Of a DNA stretch of 64,000 nt, positions 43,228 through 52,386 are shown piece after piece. The stretch's first letter is position 1. Each line of letters opens with the position of its first letter. Location of the stretch: NCBI GenBank assembly GCA_963809695.1, contig CAWEKI010000010.1, positions 496,001 to 560,000 of the forward strand, in the 5' to 3' direction. The DNA is from JAGDMJ01 sp963809695. Its GTDB lineage: Bacteria > Bacteroidota > Ignavibacteria > UBA10030 > UBA6906. A program made the position numbers and the translations under genes. The notes under the pieces are model-generated. The model was not told the DNA's origin and ran no database searches. It saw only the letters and a list, made by a program, of their open reading frames with translations.

Positions 43228-44661
43228 CTAGAAGAAATGTTGTGTAATATTCAGCAGGGTGGAGGGGAAGATTCCAAGCTCCACAAGCACCAGTGCCGAC
43301 AGGACGAGCGCCACGACACCCGCGACGGGAACCGGCTCATCGATCACCGAGACCTGTTCCTTGAAGTACATGACGACCACAAGCCTCAGGTAGAAGTAGG
43401 CCGAGATCACGCTCATCACCACGCCCAGGATCGCAAGCCATGTATATCCTCCCTGTATCGCGCCGACAAACACATAGTACTTGCCGAAGAATCCGGCGAA
43501 GGGCGGAACACCGGCAAGCGAGAACATAAAGACGGCCATCAGGCCCGCCACAAGAGGGCGCTTTGCCGAGAGGCCGGCATAGTCATCAAAGGTCAGGTTC
43601 GATCCGTCCTGCGACTCCAGGATCGAGAGGACACCGAACGCCCCGACGTTCATCATGGTGTATGCCATCAGGTAGAACAACACGCCGGTACTGCCGGTCT
43701 GGTTTGCGGCCACGATCCCCACGAGGATGTACCCTGCGTGGGCGATACTCGAGTACGCAAGCATGCGCTTGATGCTAACCTGCGAGATCGCGATGACATT
43801 CCCGACGATCATCGAGAGTGCCGCGATCACCGAAAGCACCTCGCGCAGGCTTGTGGCCGATTGCATGACCCCGGGAGCGAAGATCAGGAGCATGACCGCA
43901 AACGCTGCGGATTTTCCGCCGGTGGACATGAATGCGCTCACGGTTGTCGGGGAGCCTTCGTACACGTCGGGCACCCACATATGGAATGGAACAGCCGCCG
44001 CTTTGAACGCCAGTCCGATCAGGATCATCGCCAGGCCTATCATGAACAGCGGTGCGTGCACGGGCCCGGAGGCGGCATGGACAATCGTTGGAATGTCCGT
44101 TGACCGCACGGAGCCGTAGACCAACGCTATCCCATACAGCAGAAAACCGGTCGCGAATGCTCCCAGCAGGAAATACTTCAGCGCCGCCTCGTTGCTGGCT
44201 GCGCGCTTGCGCGCAAACCCGGCAAGGACATAGAACGAGATGGACATGATCTCGAGACCGAGGAAAAAGACGATCAGGTCCCGGGCGGATGCCATCAGGA
44301 TCATGCCCGACACGCCGAAAAGCAGAAGGGCAAAGTATTCCCCATGCTCACACTGCTCTTTGCGAATATAAGAGCGGGAGAGCAGAGTGCTGGCGAGCCC
44401 GGCCGCAATGAAGACCATCGCAAAGTAATCGGCGAAGCCCCCCGTGGTCACCATGCCGCCGAAGGCAAGCCCCGTCTTTCCCACCGAGGAAGCCGCAGCG
44501 GCGAAGGCCAGGACTAACCCGGCGATGGAAAGCCACCAGGTGAGCAGCTCTTTCTGTTTGGTCAACGCCTCAATCGTCAGCACTGCGAGCGCGGCGACTG
44601 TGACGATGGTCAGCGGTGCGGTTAACAGGAGATCGTGAAGAGAAGTATTCATAGCGATCAT
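43228..44661 (-). CDS. nuoN: NADH-quinone oxidoreductase subunit N
   Basis: A 477-residue antiporter-like membrane subunit of complex I with about 14 helices. The family signature FHMWVPDVYEGSPTTVSAFMS, with the discontinuous-helix Pro and the conserved Lys in helix 7-8 (GGKSAAF), is present. The start (ATG 44661) overlaps the antiporter stop as ATGA; a second ATG lies at 44652. It closes the nuoJKLM-X-N unit. Confidence 0.95.
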   Translation of the reverse strand: MIAMNTSLHDLLLTAPLTIVTVAALAVLTIEALTKQKELLTWWLSIAGLVLAFAAAASSVGKTGLAFGGMVTTGGFADYFAMVFIAAGLASTLLSRSYIRKEQCEHGEYFALLLFGVSGMILMASARDLIVFFLGLEIMSISFYVLAGFARKRAASNEAALKYFLLGAFATGFLLYGIALVYGSVRSTDIPTIVHAASGPVHAPLFMIGLAMILIGLAFKAAAVPFHMWVPDVYEGSPTTVSAFMSTGGKSAAFAVMLLIFAPGVMQSATSLREVLSVIAALSMIVGNVIAISQVSIKRMLAYSSIAHAGYILVGIVAANQTGSTGVLFYLMAYTMMNVGAFGVLSILESQDGSNLTFDDYAGLSAKRPLVAGLMAVFMFSLAGVPPFAGFFGKYYVFVGAIQGGYTWLAILGVVMSVISAYFYLRLVVVMYFKEQVSVIDEPVPVAGVVALVLSALVLVELGIFPSTLLNITQHFF

Positions 44662-46154
44662 GAAGGTCCGTTAAAGAACAGCAGCCAGACAAGAATGAAC
44701 ACCGGGATCAGCACCGGCACAGTGTATTTCACAATGTAACCGAAGAAGGTCGGGCACTCAACCCCGGCCTGCTGGGCAATGGTCTTGACCATGAAATTGG
44801 GCCCGTTGCCGATGTACGTGCAGGCGCCAAAGAACACCGCCGCGATGGAAATCGCCTGCAGGTAGATACTGTGATTGCCGATCAGGTAAGCAGTGTTGAT
44901 GTCGTTGATCGGAACAGAGCCAGCCGCCACCAAATCATAATGGTACTTCATAAGGGTCCCGAACGTGTTCCGCACCTCGACCGCATGAGGACCTGCCAGC
45001 GCCTGAATTCCAACACCATGTTGCGCGACGAGATTCTGCACCTGCTGCACGATCTCATTGTCCACAAACAGCCCGATCGCGGCGCTCAGGAAGCTCAGAT
45101 ACGTCGGGGCGTTGTCCAGAAACGCGGAGAGGAAGCCGGTCGCCCAGTAAAATTGCCCCGGATGCCGAAGGCCAATAGCCAAGGCGTTCTGTTGTAGCCA
45201 GTCCAGCGCCGGGACCATCGTGGCAAAGACCCCAAAAAAGAGAATTGCCACTTCCTTCACTGGCACAAAGTTGAAGTCATTCTTCTGGTGAATCGCCCGC
45301 TTCGTGGTGAAATACGAGCCTGCGGCCGCCAACAACATGAGGAGCTCACGCACGAAAGCAGGCCGGGAGATAAACACCGCGACCAGAATCATCACGAGGA
45401 AGAGAATATTATGGACGCCGCTGGCCTCCCCTTCCTCCTCTGCCCCCTCCGCACTGTGGCGCACGGACGCCGGCAATTTCCGGAAGTTGAGCAGGTCCAT
45501 GACATAGAAAATCGCCAGGACCGCAATCACGGCAATCCCCCACTTTATCCAGAGATGCTCCGCCACCCAGAAGAACGGGATGCCCCGGAGATAACCCAGG
45601 AGAAGCGGCGGATCGCCGATCGGGGTCAGCGCCCCTCCCATATTGCTGACGATAAAGATGAAGAACACAATGTGATAGGGCTTGATGCGGTATCGGTTGA
45701 CCCGCATGAACGGGCGAATCAGGATCATCGATGCGCCCGTTGTCCCGACAATATTCGAAAGTACGGCCCCGATCGCCAGAAAAAAGACGTTCGAAAGCGG
45801 CTTTGATTTTCCTTTGATCTTGAGATGAATTCCCCCGGCGACCACGAACAGCGATCCGATGAACATGATGAAGCTGACGTACTCGATTCCTACGTGCAGC
45901 ATCCGTTCCGGGGCGTGCAAGCCGAACACATAATAGCCGATCACCGAGAACCCGAGCCCGAACGCCACAAGCGGGTAGTTCTTCTCCCACCAGTGCTTGT
46001 TGATGAACGGGAAGGCTGCGATCGCGAGCAAAAGGAGAATGAAAGGCAGCATCATCCACGCATCTGCTCTCGGGGCTGTATTCATTTCTTCCGCGAGGAG
46101 GGCGCCGCCCGGAGCCACCCACATCACGACCATGAGAAGGATCCTGCGTGCCAT
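44658..46154 (-). CDS. NhaD-like Na+/H+ antiporter embedded in the nuo operon
   Basis: A 498-residue membrane protein with an N-terminal hydrophobic segment and about 11-12 further helices. It belongs to the ArsB/NhaD (ion transporter) superfamily, recognised by SNIVGTTGASMILIRPFMR, the substrate-site sequence VSNMGGALTPIGDPPLLLGY, and FLDNAPTYLSF. Relatives are annotated as sodium:proton antiporters or citrate transporters; NhaD-type Na+/H+ exchange is the best guess. Its ATG shares a base with the nuoM stop (TGATG) and its stop overlaps the nuoN start (ATGA), so it is translated as an integral member of the nuo operon. It is not a complex I subunit in any organism I know. Confidence 0.85.
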   Translation of the reverse strand: MARRILLMVVMWVAPGGALLAEEMNTAPRADAWMMLPFILLLLAIAAFPFINKHWWEKNYPLVAFGLGFSVIGYYVFGLHAPERMLHVGIEYVSFIMFIGSLFVVAGGIHLKIKGKSKPLSNVFFLAIGAVLSNIVGTTGASMILIRPFMRVNRYRIKPYHIVFFIFIVSNMGGALTPIGDPPLLLGYLRGIPFFWVAEHLWIKWGIAVIAVLAIFYVMDLLNFRKLPASVRHSAEGAEEEGEASGVHNILFLVMILVAVFISRPAFVRELLMLLAAAGSYFTTKRAIHQKNDFNFVPVKEVAILFFGVFATMVPALDWLQQNALAIGLRHPGQFYWATGFLSAFLDNAPTYLSFLSAAIGLFVDNEIVQQVQNLVAQHGVGIQALAGPHAVEVRNTFGTLMKYHYDLVAAGSVPINDINTAYLIGNHSIYLQAISIAAVFFGACTYIGNGPNFMVKTIAQQAGVECPTFFGYIVKYTVPVLIPVFILVWLLFFNGPS

Positions 46155-47728
46155 CACCTGGCCTCTGCCTCCCCCTGCGGAAGATCCTGGGGCTGCGACA
46201 TTCCATAGTAAACGCCGCGCCGCGCGTCCTCGATACGCTGGATGGCCAGCCGGGAGGCTGGCGCTGACTTCTCAAGGAACGTGGACGGGTAGAAGCCGAT
46301 CCACACGATGAAGATCACGACGGGGATCAGCACCGCCCACTCTCGCTTCGTCAAATCGCGCAACGAAGCATTTGAGGGATTCTCCGCTTTTCCAAAGAAC
46401 ACCCGCTGATAGCTCCAGAGCAGGTACACAGCCGCGAGGATGACGCCCGTCGCCGCGAACACGGCATACCAGTGCGATGCCAGGGAGGAGGACTTGAAAG
46501 AGCCGAGCAGGATCAGGAATTCTCCGACAAAGCCATTCAGCCCCGGGAGCCCCACTGAGGACAACATGACGATCATGAAGAACGTGGCAAACACCGGCAT
46601 GATCCGCGCCAGCCCCCCGAAGTCCCGGATCATCCGCGTATGCCGCCTGTCATAGATCATTCCCACCAGCAGAAAGAGCCCTCCTGTGGAGAGGCCATGG
46701 TTGATCATCTGGATCACGCTTCCTTGCATCCCCTCCTCGTTCAGGGCAAAAATGCCCAGGACAACGAACCCGAGATGGCTCACGGAGGAATACGCCACCA
46801 GCTTTTTGAGGTCCGGCTGAACCATGGAGACCAGAGCGCCATAGATAATGCCGATCACCGCAAGGATCGCGATGTACGGCAGAAACTGGAACGTGGCATA
46901 CGGGAAGAGCGGCAGGCAGAACCGCACCAGCCCGTATGTCCCCATTTTCAGCAGGACACCGGCAAGGATCACGCTGCCGGCTGTCGGCGCCTGCACATGA
47001 GCATCAGGAAGCCAGGTATGAAGCGGAAAGATCGGGACTTTAATGGCGAAGCTCAAAGCGAAGGCAAGAAACATCCACGCCTGGATCTGCCGCGGGATAC
47101 CGGGTGCAATCGTATACAACCGCAACAGATCCGTCGTAAAGCTCCCGCCGGGCTGCAACGAGGCATAGTACCCGAGCCAGATAATGGCCACCAGCATAAG
47201 CAGGCTTCCGGCCATGGTGTAAAGGAAGAATTTTGTTGCCGCATAGATCTTCTCCGGCCCACCCCAGATCCCGATGATGAAATACATCGGGATCAGCATG
47301 AATTCCCAGAAGATGTAGAACAGGACGAGGTCGAGCGACAGAAAAACACCCAGGGTCCCCACTTCGAGCAGCAGCATCAGAGCCACATAGGCCCGTAGGC
47401 GTACCACAATGGAGTCCCAGGATGCAAGGAGTGCAATCGGCGTCAGGAACGTGGTAAGGACCACGAGAAGCAGCGAAATCCCGTCCACGCCGAGATGATA
47501 GGAAATATCCAGCCCCGGGATCCAGGGATTCTTCTCGACGAATTGCATCCCCCCGTTGGTGCCGTCAAAAAGGAAGAAGAGCGCGACGGACACGGCGAAT
47601 GCTACCAGAGAGACTGCCAGCCCCGTCACCTTAATCGTCCGGGCTGCGTCCCTCGGCAAGAGCATGACAAGGAGTGCCCCCACCAGGGGGATGAACAGTA
47701 TGAGCGAAAGGATAAAAGACACCATCAT
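46154..47728 (-). CDS. nuoM: NADH-quinone oxidoreductase subunit M
   Basis: A 524-residue antiporter-like subunit of complex I with about 14 helices. Typical sequence includes SLDLVLFYIFWEFMLIPMYF with the proton-channel Glu, FPLHTWLPDAHVQAPTAGSV, and the Lys in ILAGVLLKMGTYG. Length is standard. It lies between nuoL (15-bp gap) and the embedded antiporter (one-base overlap). Confidence 0.96.
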   Translation of the reverse strand: MMVSFILSLILFIPLVGALLVMLLPRDAARTIKVTGLAVSLVAFAVSVALFFLFDGTNGGMQFVEKNPWIPGLDISYHLGVDGISLLLVVLTTFLTPIALLASWDSIVVRLRAYVALMLLLEVGTLGVFLSLDLVLFYIFWEFMLIPMYFIIGIWGGPEKIYAATKFFLYTMAGSLLMLVAIIWLGYYASLQPGGSFTTDLLRLYTIAPGIPRQIQAWMFLAFALSFAIKVPIFPLHTWLPDAHVQAPTAGSVILAGVLLKMGTYGLVRFCLPLFPYATFQFLPYIAILAVIGIIYGALVSMVQPDLKKLVAYSSVSHLGFVVLGIFALNEEGMQGSVIQMINHGLSTGGLFLLVGMIYDRRHTRMIRDFGGLARIMPVFATFFMIVMLSSVGLPGLNGFVGEFLILLGSFKSSSLASHWYAVFAATGVILAAVYLLWSYQRVFFGKAENPSNASLRDLTKREWAVLIPVVIFIVWIGFYPSTFLEKSAPASRLAIQRIEDARRGVYYGMSQPQDLPQGEAEAR

Positions 47729-47743
47729 GGGTACTGTCGGAAG

Positions 47744-49675
47744 TTAATGAGTCAGCATCCAGGCAAGGATCGCCACGACGCCGAGCAGAAACACGAACAC
47801 GTAGCTTTGTGCCAGCCCGGTCTGAACAAGTCTCACGGTCCGGCTCAGCGATCCGATCATCCGCGCGCCGGTGTTGATGCACCAGTCGATGACGCCGACG
47901 TCAATGCCTTTCCAGAGAAGTTTCTCGGAGCCCTTCACGGTCGGAGTCACGACAAGGGCATCGTACACCTCGTCGACATAGTATTTGTTGAGGAGCAGGC
48001 GATATGCGCGCGCAAAGCGCTCGCTCAGCCTCTGCGGCACCTCCGTCCGGCGCAGATACCAGGTTCGCGCAAGAACGATTCCTGCAACCGCCACCCCGAC
48101 GGAGAGGACCATGAGCAGATACTCGATGATCTCCGAAGGGTGCGATGATGAGGAGAGCACCTGGTTCGCCCGCTCGAAGACCGGGTCGAGCCATTGTTCA
48201 ATGGCGTTTCCGCCACCGAGGCTTGCCGGAATCCCGACGAACCCTCCGACGATCGAAAGGAATGCCAGAGCGATGAGGGGGATCGTCATGGTGGAAGGCG
48301 CCTCATGTGGGAGTATTCCCGAGCCCCAGCGTTTCTCCCCTTCGAAGGTCAGGGCGAGAAGGCGGAACATATAGAATGCAGTGACACCTGCGCCGGCAAG
48401 ACCGATGAGCCAGAGTGTTGTGTGCCCGCCCGCAAATGCCTTCCAGAGAATCTCGTCCTTGCTGAAGAACCCCGCGAAAGGCGGGATCCCTGCAATGGCG
48501 ATAGTGCCGACGAGGAACGTGCGGAACGTGATGGGGAGAGCCTCTTTCAAGCCTCCCATCTTCCGGATGTCCTGCTCCTCATGCATTGCATGGATGACCG
48601 CACCGGAGCCGAGGAAGAGGAGCGCCTTGAAGAAGGCATGCGTCAGAACGTGGAAGATGCCTGCGCTGAATGCACCCACGCCGAGCGCCAGGAACATGTA
48701 CCCCAGCTGGCTGATCGTGGAATAGGCAAGGACTTTCTTGATATCATTCTGCACCAGGCCGATCGTGGCTGCGAAGAGCGCAGTACAGACGCCGACGATC
48801 GCGACAACCTCCATCGTCACCGGTGCGAGGGCGAAGATGAGCGAACAACGGGCGACCATGTACACGCCTGCTGTCACCATTGTCGCGGCATGGATCAGTG
48901 CGCTCACCGGCGTTGGGCCCGCCATCGCATCGGGAAGCCAGACAAAGAGCGGGATCTGCGCAGACTTGCCGGTTGCACCGAGGAAAAGGGCCAGCGTGAT
49001 CGCAGTGAGCACCGGCGCCCCCACGGGATATCCCGAAGCCTGCGCGAAAACGCTCGTGAAGTTCAGTGTTCCGAATGCCGTGAAGAGCAGGAACATCCCG
49101 ATCAAGAAACCGAAGTCGCCGATCCGGTTCACGATGAATGCCTTCTTGGCGGCGTCCCCCGTCGTCCCTTTTTCAAATTTCCTGTCGTACCAGAAACCGA
49201 TCAACAGATACGAGCAGAGCCCCACCCCCTCCCACCCCAGGAACATGAGCAGGAAGTTGTCCGCCATGATCAGGTTCAGCATCATGAAGATGAACAGATT
49301 CAGATAGGCGAAGAAACGCCAGTACCCTCTGTCACCATGCATATAGCCAATGGAGTAGACATGGATCAGGAATCCCACGCCGGTGACGATGAGCATCATC
49401 AGGATAGACAGCGGGTCCACCTGATATGCGACTCTGACATGGAGCGATCCCGCGCTTATCCACTGGAACAAGTCCACAATGTGCAACCGCTCTTCCGCGG
49501 GCGAACCGAGCATCCGGACGAACAGGGCGCCCGCGATCAGGCATGCTGCTCCCACCGTTCCGCTGCCGATGATGCCCACGGCGAGCTCGTTCTTGATCTT
49601 CCGCCCGAACAGTCCGTTGACAATGAAGCCTGCGAGCGGAAGAAAGATTGCGATACCGATCATTTCGAAGGCCAT
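47744..49675 (-). CDS. nuoL: NADH-quinone oxidoreductase subunit L
   Basis: A 643-residue subunit at the tip of the complex I membrane arm, with about 16 helices and the C-terminal lateral-helix extension. Family sequence includes LLMFLGWEGVGLCSYLLIGF and FVWLPDAMAGPTPVSALIHA. Its ATG overlaps the nuoK stop (TAATG), so the upstream GTG-containing frame start is not used. It probably pumps a proton or sodium ion; sequence alone does not decide which. Confidence 0.96.
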   Translation of the reverse strand: MAFEMIGIAIFLPLAGFIVNGLFGRKIKNELAVGIIGSGTVGAACLIAGALFVRMLGSPAEERLHIVDLFQWISAGSLHVRVAYQVDPLSILMMLIVTGVGFLIHVYSIGYMHGDRGYWRFFAYLNLFIFMMLNLIMADNFLLMFLGWEGVGLCSYLLIGFWYDRKFEKGTTGDAAKKAFIVNRIGDFGFLIGMFLLFTAFGTLNFTSVFAQASGYPVGAPVLTAITLALFLGATGKSAQIPLFVWLPDAMAGPTPVSALIHAATMVTAGVYMVARCSLIFALAPVTMEVVAIVGVCTALFAATIGLVQNDIKKVLAYSTISQLGYMFLALGVGAFSAGIFHVLTHAFFKALLFLGSGAVIHAMHEEQDIRKMGGLKEALPITFRTFLVGTIAIAGIPPFAGFFSKDEILWKAFAGGHTTLWLIGLAGAGVTAFYMFRLLALTFEGEKRWGSGILPHEAPSTMTIPLIALAFLSIVGGFVGIPASLGGGNAIEQWLDPVFERANQVLSSSSHPSEIIEYLLMVLSVGVAVAGIVLARTWYLRRTEVPQRLSERFARAYRLLLNKYYVDEVYDALVVTPTVKGSEKLLWKGIDVGVIDWCINTGARMIGSLSRTVRLVQTGLAQSYVFVFLLGVVAILAWMLTH

Positions 49676-49980
49676 TACCACTTCAGAATGTTGATTTCGT
49701 TGATGTTCACTGTCTTCTTGTTCCGGAAGAGCGCGATCACAATTGCCAGCCCCACCGCTGCTTCGGCCGCCGCCACTGCCATGACAAACAACACCAGTAC
49801 CTGCCCACCCACATCACCCATGTACGCCGAGAATGCGACAAGCGTGAGATTCACCGAGTTCAACATCAGTTCGATGCACATGAACACGACAATGGCATTC
49901 CTCCGGATGAGGACACCTGCTACCCCGACGGCGAACAGGGCAGCGCTGAGTCCCAGGTAGTACGGCAAGGGAACGGACAT
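49675..49980 (-). CDS. nuoK: NADH-quinone oxidoreductase subunit K
   Basis: A 101-residue subunit with three helices. The two conserved membrane glutamates are visible, one in FMCIELMLNSVNL and one in AAAEAAVGLAI. Length is standard. It overlaps nuoL by the TAATG junction and follows nuoJ after 53 bp. Confidence 0.96.
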   Translation of the reverse strand: MSVPLPYYLGLSAALFAVGVAGVLIRRNAIVVFMCIELMLNSVNLTLVAFSAYMGDVGGQVLVLFVMAVAAAEAAVGLAIVIALFRNKKTVNINEINILKW

Positions 49981-50033
49981 AGATTATGTTGCCTGACAGT
50001 GTGTCACATGTGACGGAGCATGCGAGAACGGTA

Positions 50034-50540
50034 TCAGTAGCGTTTCCTGGCAAGGACCACCGCGCCCACGATCGCGGCGAGCAGGAGGATCGAAGTCAAC
50101 TCGAATGGAAGCAAAAACCTGCCAAAGAGGGCGCTTCCAAGACTCTCGACGGTCCCCAGACCGGGAGACTCAAGAGGCGTCACCATCGCGGGCGGCTCGC
50201 TTACAAACACAAGATAGAAGATTTCAAGAAGCAACCCGCATACCAGAGCAATCCCCGCACCCGTCCTTAACGTGATCCGCTCCATCAGATGGGCTTCATC
50301 TCCCAGGTTCAGCAGCATGATCACAAAGATCACGAGCACCATGATTGCACCCGTGTAGACGGCAATCTGGAGCACGGCGAGAAGCTGCGCCCGAAGAAGC
50401 AGGTACAGCGCCGCAAGGGCAAAGAAGTTGCCGATCAGATAGATCGCGCTCATCATCGGGTTGCGCTGCGTCACCATCAGGAGAGCAGTCGTCACCGCGA
50501 ACGCGGCGAGGAAGAAAAAGAGAAGGGATTCTGCAGTCAC
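50034..50540 (-). CDS. nuoJ: NADH-quinone oxidoreductase subunit J
   Basis: A 168-residue subunit with five helices; ALYLLLRAQLLAVLQIAVYTGA, split across helices 2 and 3, contains the conserved pi-bulge helix region. It is the first gene of the unit: a promoter-like element (50568-50597) lies just upstream and nuoA-I are absent, so the peripheral arm must be encoded elsewhere. Confidence 0.95.
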   Translation of the reverse strand: MTAESLLFFFLAAFAVTTALLMVTQRNPMMSAIYLIGNFFALAALYLLLRAQLLAVLQIAVYTGAIMVLVIFVIMLLNLGDEAHLMERITLRTGAGIALVCGLLLEIFYLVFVSEPPAMVTPLESPGLGTVESLGSALFGRFLLPFELTSILLLAAIVGAVVLARKRY

Positions 50541-50567
50541 AGGTTAGAATTCGGTTTGATCAGACAT

Positions 50568-50597
50568 AATATAACGCTTTTCCCGAACAGTTGCGAA
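50568..50597 (-). promoter_or_regulatory. Candidate promoter of nuoJKLM-X-N
   Basis: Minus strand TTCGCA, 18 bp, TATATT, in the 65-bp gap before nuoJ. It would leave a leader of about 20 nt. The -10 is good and the -35 matches 4 of 6. Confidence 0.4.
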
Positions 50598-50605
50598 GCA
50601 TGAGC

Positions 50606-51109
50606 TCAGTAAAAATAATAGAAGATACCAACTTGCGGAAGTGGCAGAACGGTACCGTCGGTGAAATAGGTGAACAGAAGGTCTGCCGTCGCATGGAACC
50701 CTGAGCCGATGAAGGCCTCGCCGCCGACACCAAGACCCAGGCGTCCCGGCCCGATCATGTCGTTGATTCCGTTTTTACCGGAATAGAAATACGACGACGC
50801 CCCGGCAGCGAAGAACCGCCCTCCCGGCCCCCGTACGAGGTCGTACTGGATCTCAGCCCCGAAGTCGTACTTGAGCTTGTCATCCACGTTGATGATCCCC
50901 CCCGTCAACTGATAGCTGAACGCGGAAGGAAGATGGTGCCGGAAGCTGATACCGAAGCCCCCCGCCGCGCCACCGAAGACTCCCAGGCCAAAAAGGCTCT
51001 GCCTGAGGGGACGATCTCCTCCTGCGCTCGGAGCAACAACCTGCGCCTGGGTTACTGCCGCTACCATAACCAGAAGGAGAATGAGACCTGTCGTCTGCCT
51101 GCCGTTCAT
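50606..51109 (-). CDS. Small outer-membrane beta-barrel-like protein
   Basis: A 167-residue protein with a signal peptide (hydrophobic residues 7-20, cleavage near VTQAQ). The mature part has glycine-rich amphipathic strands and ends in VGIFYYFY, a typical barrel C-terminus with a terminal aromatic residue; about eight strands are plausible. I do not recognise a named family. The ATG at 51109 follows GGAGG; the frame is open to 51154 but that part overlaps no signal sequence. It sits 26 bp after the ABC permease gene, so it may be co-transcribed with that exporter. Confidence 0.7.
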   Translation of the reverse strand: MNGRQTTGLILLLVMVAAVTQAQVVAPSAGGDRPLRQSLFGLGVFGGAAGGFGISFRHHLPSAFSYQLTGGIINVDDKLKYDFGAEIQYDLVRGPGGRFFAAGASSYFYSGKNGINDMIGPGRLGLGVGGEAFIGSGFHATADLLFTYFTDGTVLPLPQVGIFYYFY

Positions 51110-51135
51110 GGAATGATCCTCCGTAACTACATCCT

Positions 51136-52386
51136 TCATGCCGACCTCGCCCACCGTAGAATCTCCCCCAGCCTGGGGCTCTTCCCCGTGGACAAGATCG
51201 CAATCCGAAAAACACGCCCCGCGGCGACCATGACGACGTAGATGGAGAGAATCATCAGGAGAATGGTCACGAGGATCTCCCAGAGTGCGGGAACCTGAAT
51301 CGGGACGCGCAGTGCCATCATCGTCGGGGTGAAAAATGGAATAAATGTCAGGATGCGGAGCCAGAGCGCCTCCGGGTCCTTCATGGCCGGCAGGGCAAGC
51401 ATCATCGGAAGCACAAGGAGGAGTACCAGATAGGTATTCACCTGCTGTGCCTCCTGCTCCGTCGTCAGGGGCGATCCGGCTCCAATGAAAATTGCCGCAT
51501 AGAACAGGTATCCCAGGATGAAATAGATGACCAGGAGAAGGGCATGGCCTGGATTTATAAGATCCATCCCGAACTGTGCGCTCGCCGCAACGCCGATGAT
51601 CGCCCAGAAGCCAAGCTGCGTAAAAGCCAGGCCGCTCAGCCCGAGCACTTTTCCCGCCATCAAATCCGTCGGCGAGCAGGAGGAAACGAGCACCTCGACA
51701 ATCCTGTTTGATTTCTCCTCGATGACGCTTCTGACAAGGATCTGTCCGGACGTGGCGATGAGAAAGAACATCATCATCAGGAAGATGAACGCAGAAAAAA
51801 ACACCTTTTCAAAACCCGCATCCTCTCTCTCTCCTGCCTTCGAGAGTTTCACCATGCGAACGCCGAGATTCACCGCAAGCTCTTTCAGCACCTTCGGGTC
51901 CAGGCCCATCGCCAGCACCCGCCGCTCGGCGAATATCCCTTTCAGCGTCTCCTCCATTCGTACCCCGACGCGAAAATCTCCCACCGACCGCGAGCGATAC
52001 TCCACCACGCTGTCCACTTCCGCCGTTCCATCCACGATGCAATAGCCTTCGATCTCTCCGTTCGCCACGAGATTATTCGCCTGGCGGACTGTTTCGACCA
52101 TGTCGATTGTCCGGCCCACCGCGATTGGCCGGACCGTGTAATTGGGAAGGCCGTTCTGCAGCTTGTACCGTTCCTCCATCCTCTCTGAGAATTCCCGGGC
52201 AACGTCACCGCTGCGATCGATGATCCCGATCACTCTCGTCTCTTTGTCCTCCTGCGTGGCCAACACGCTGGGCAGGATCCCCATGCCTACCATGATGATC
52301 GGCGTGAGAAAGAGACCGATGAGGAACGCCTTGCTCTTCACTTTTTCGAGGTATTCCCATTTCGCCACAACAAGCATCTTGCTCAT
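51136..52386 (-). CDS. ABC-2 type exporter permease (NatB-like)
   Basis: A 416-residue permease with a first helix at about 20-42, a roughly 150-residue extracytoplasmic domain, and five to six C-terminal helices. IEEKSNRIVEVLVSSCSPTDLMAGK is the segment shared with NatB and other ABC-2 permeases. It overlaps its ATPase gene by ATGA (52383-52386). The substrate is unknown; NatAB relatives export sodium, but the family also includes other exporters. Confidence 0.87.
   Translation of the reverse strand: MSKMLVVAKWEYLEKVKSKAFLIGLFLTPIIMVGMGILPSVLATQEDKETRVIGIIDRSGDVAREFSERMEERYKLQNGLPNYTVRPIAVGRTIDMVETVRQANNLVANGEIEGYCIVDGTAEVDSVVEYRSRSVGDFRVGVRMEETLKGIFAERRVLAMGLDPKVLKELAVNLGVRMVKLSKAGEREDAGFEKVFFSAFIFLMMMFFLIATSGQILVRSVIEEKSNRIVEVLVSSCSPTDLMAGKVLGLSGLAFTQLGFWAIIGVAASAQFGMDLINPGHALLLVIYFILGYLFYAAIFIGAGSPLTTEQEAQQVNTYLVLLLVLPMMLALPAMKDPEALWLRILTFIPFFTPTMMALRVPIQVPALWEILVTILLMILSIYVVMVAAGRVFRIAILSTGKSPRLGEILRWARSA

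Noticed and set aside
48194..49960. Plus-strand open frame of 588 codons opposite nuoL/nuoK
   Set aside because: Antisense shadow of conserved complex I genes; composition is implausible for a protein (His/Arg/Glu-rich without structure).
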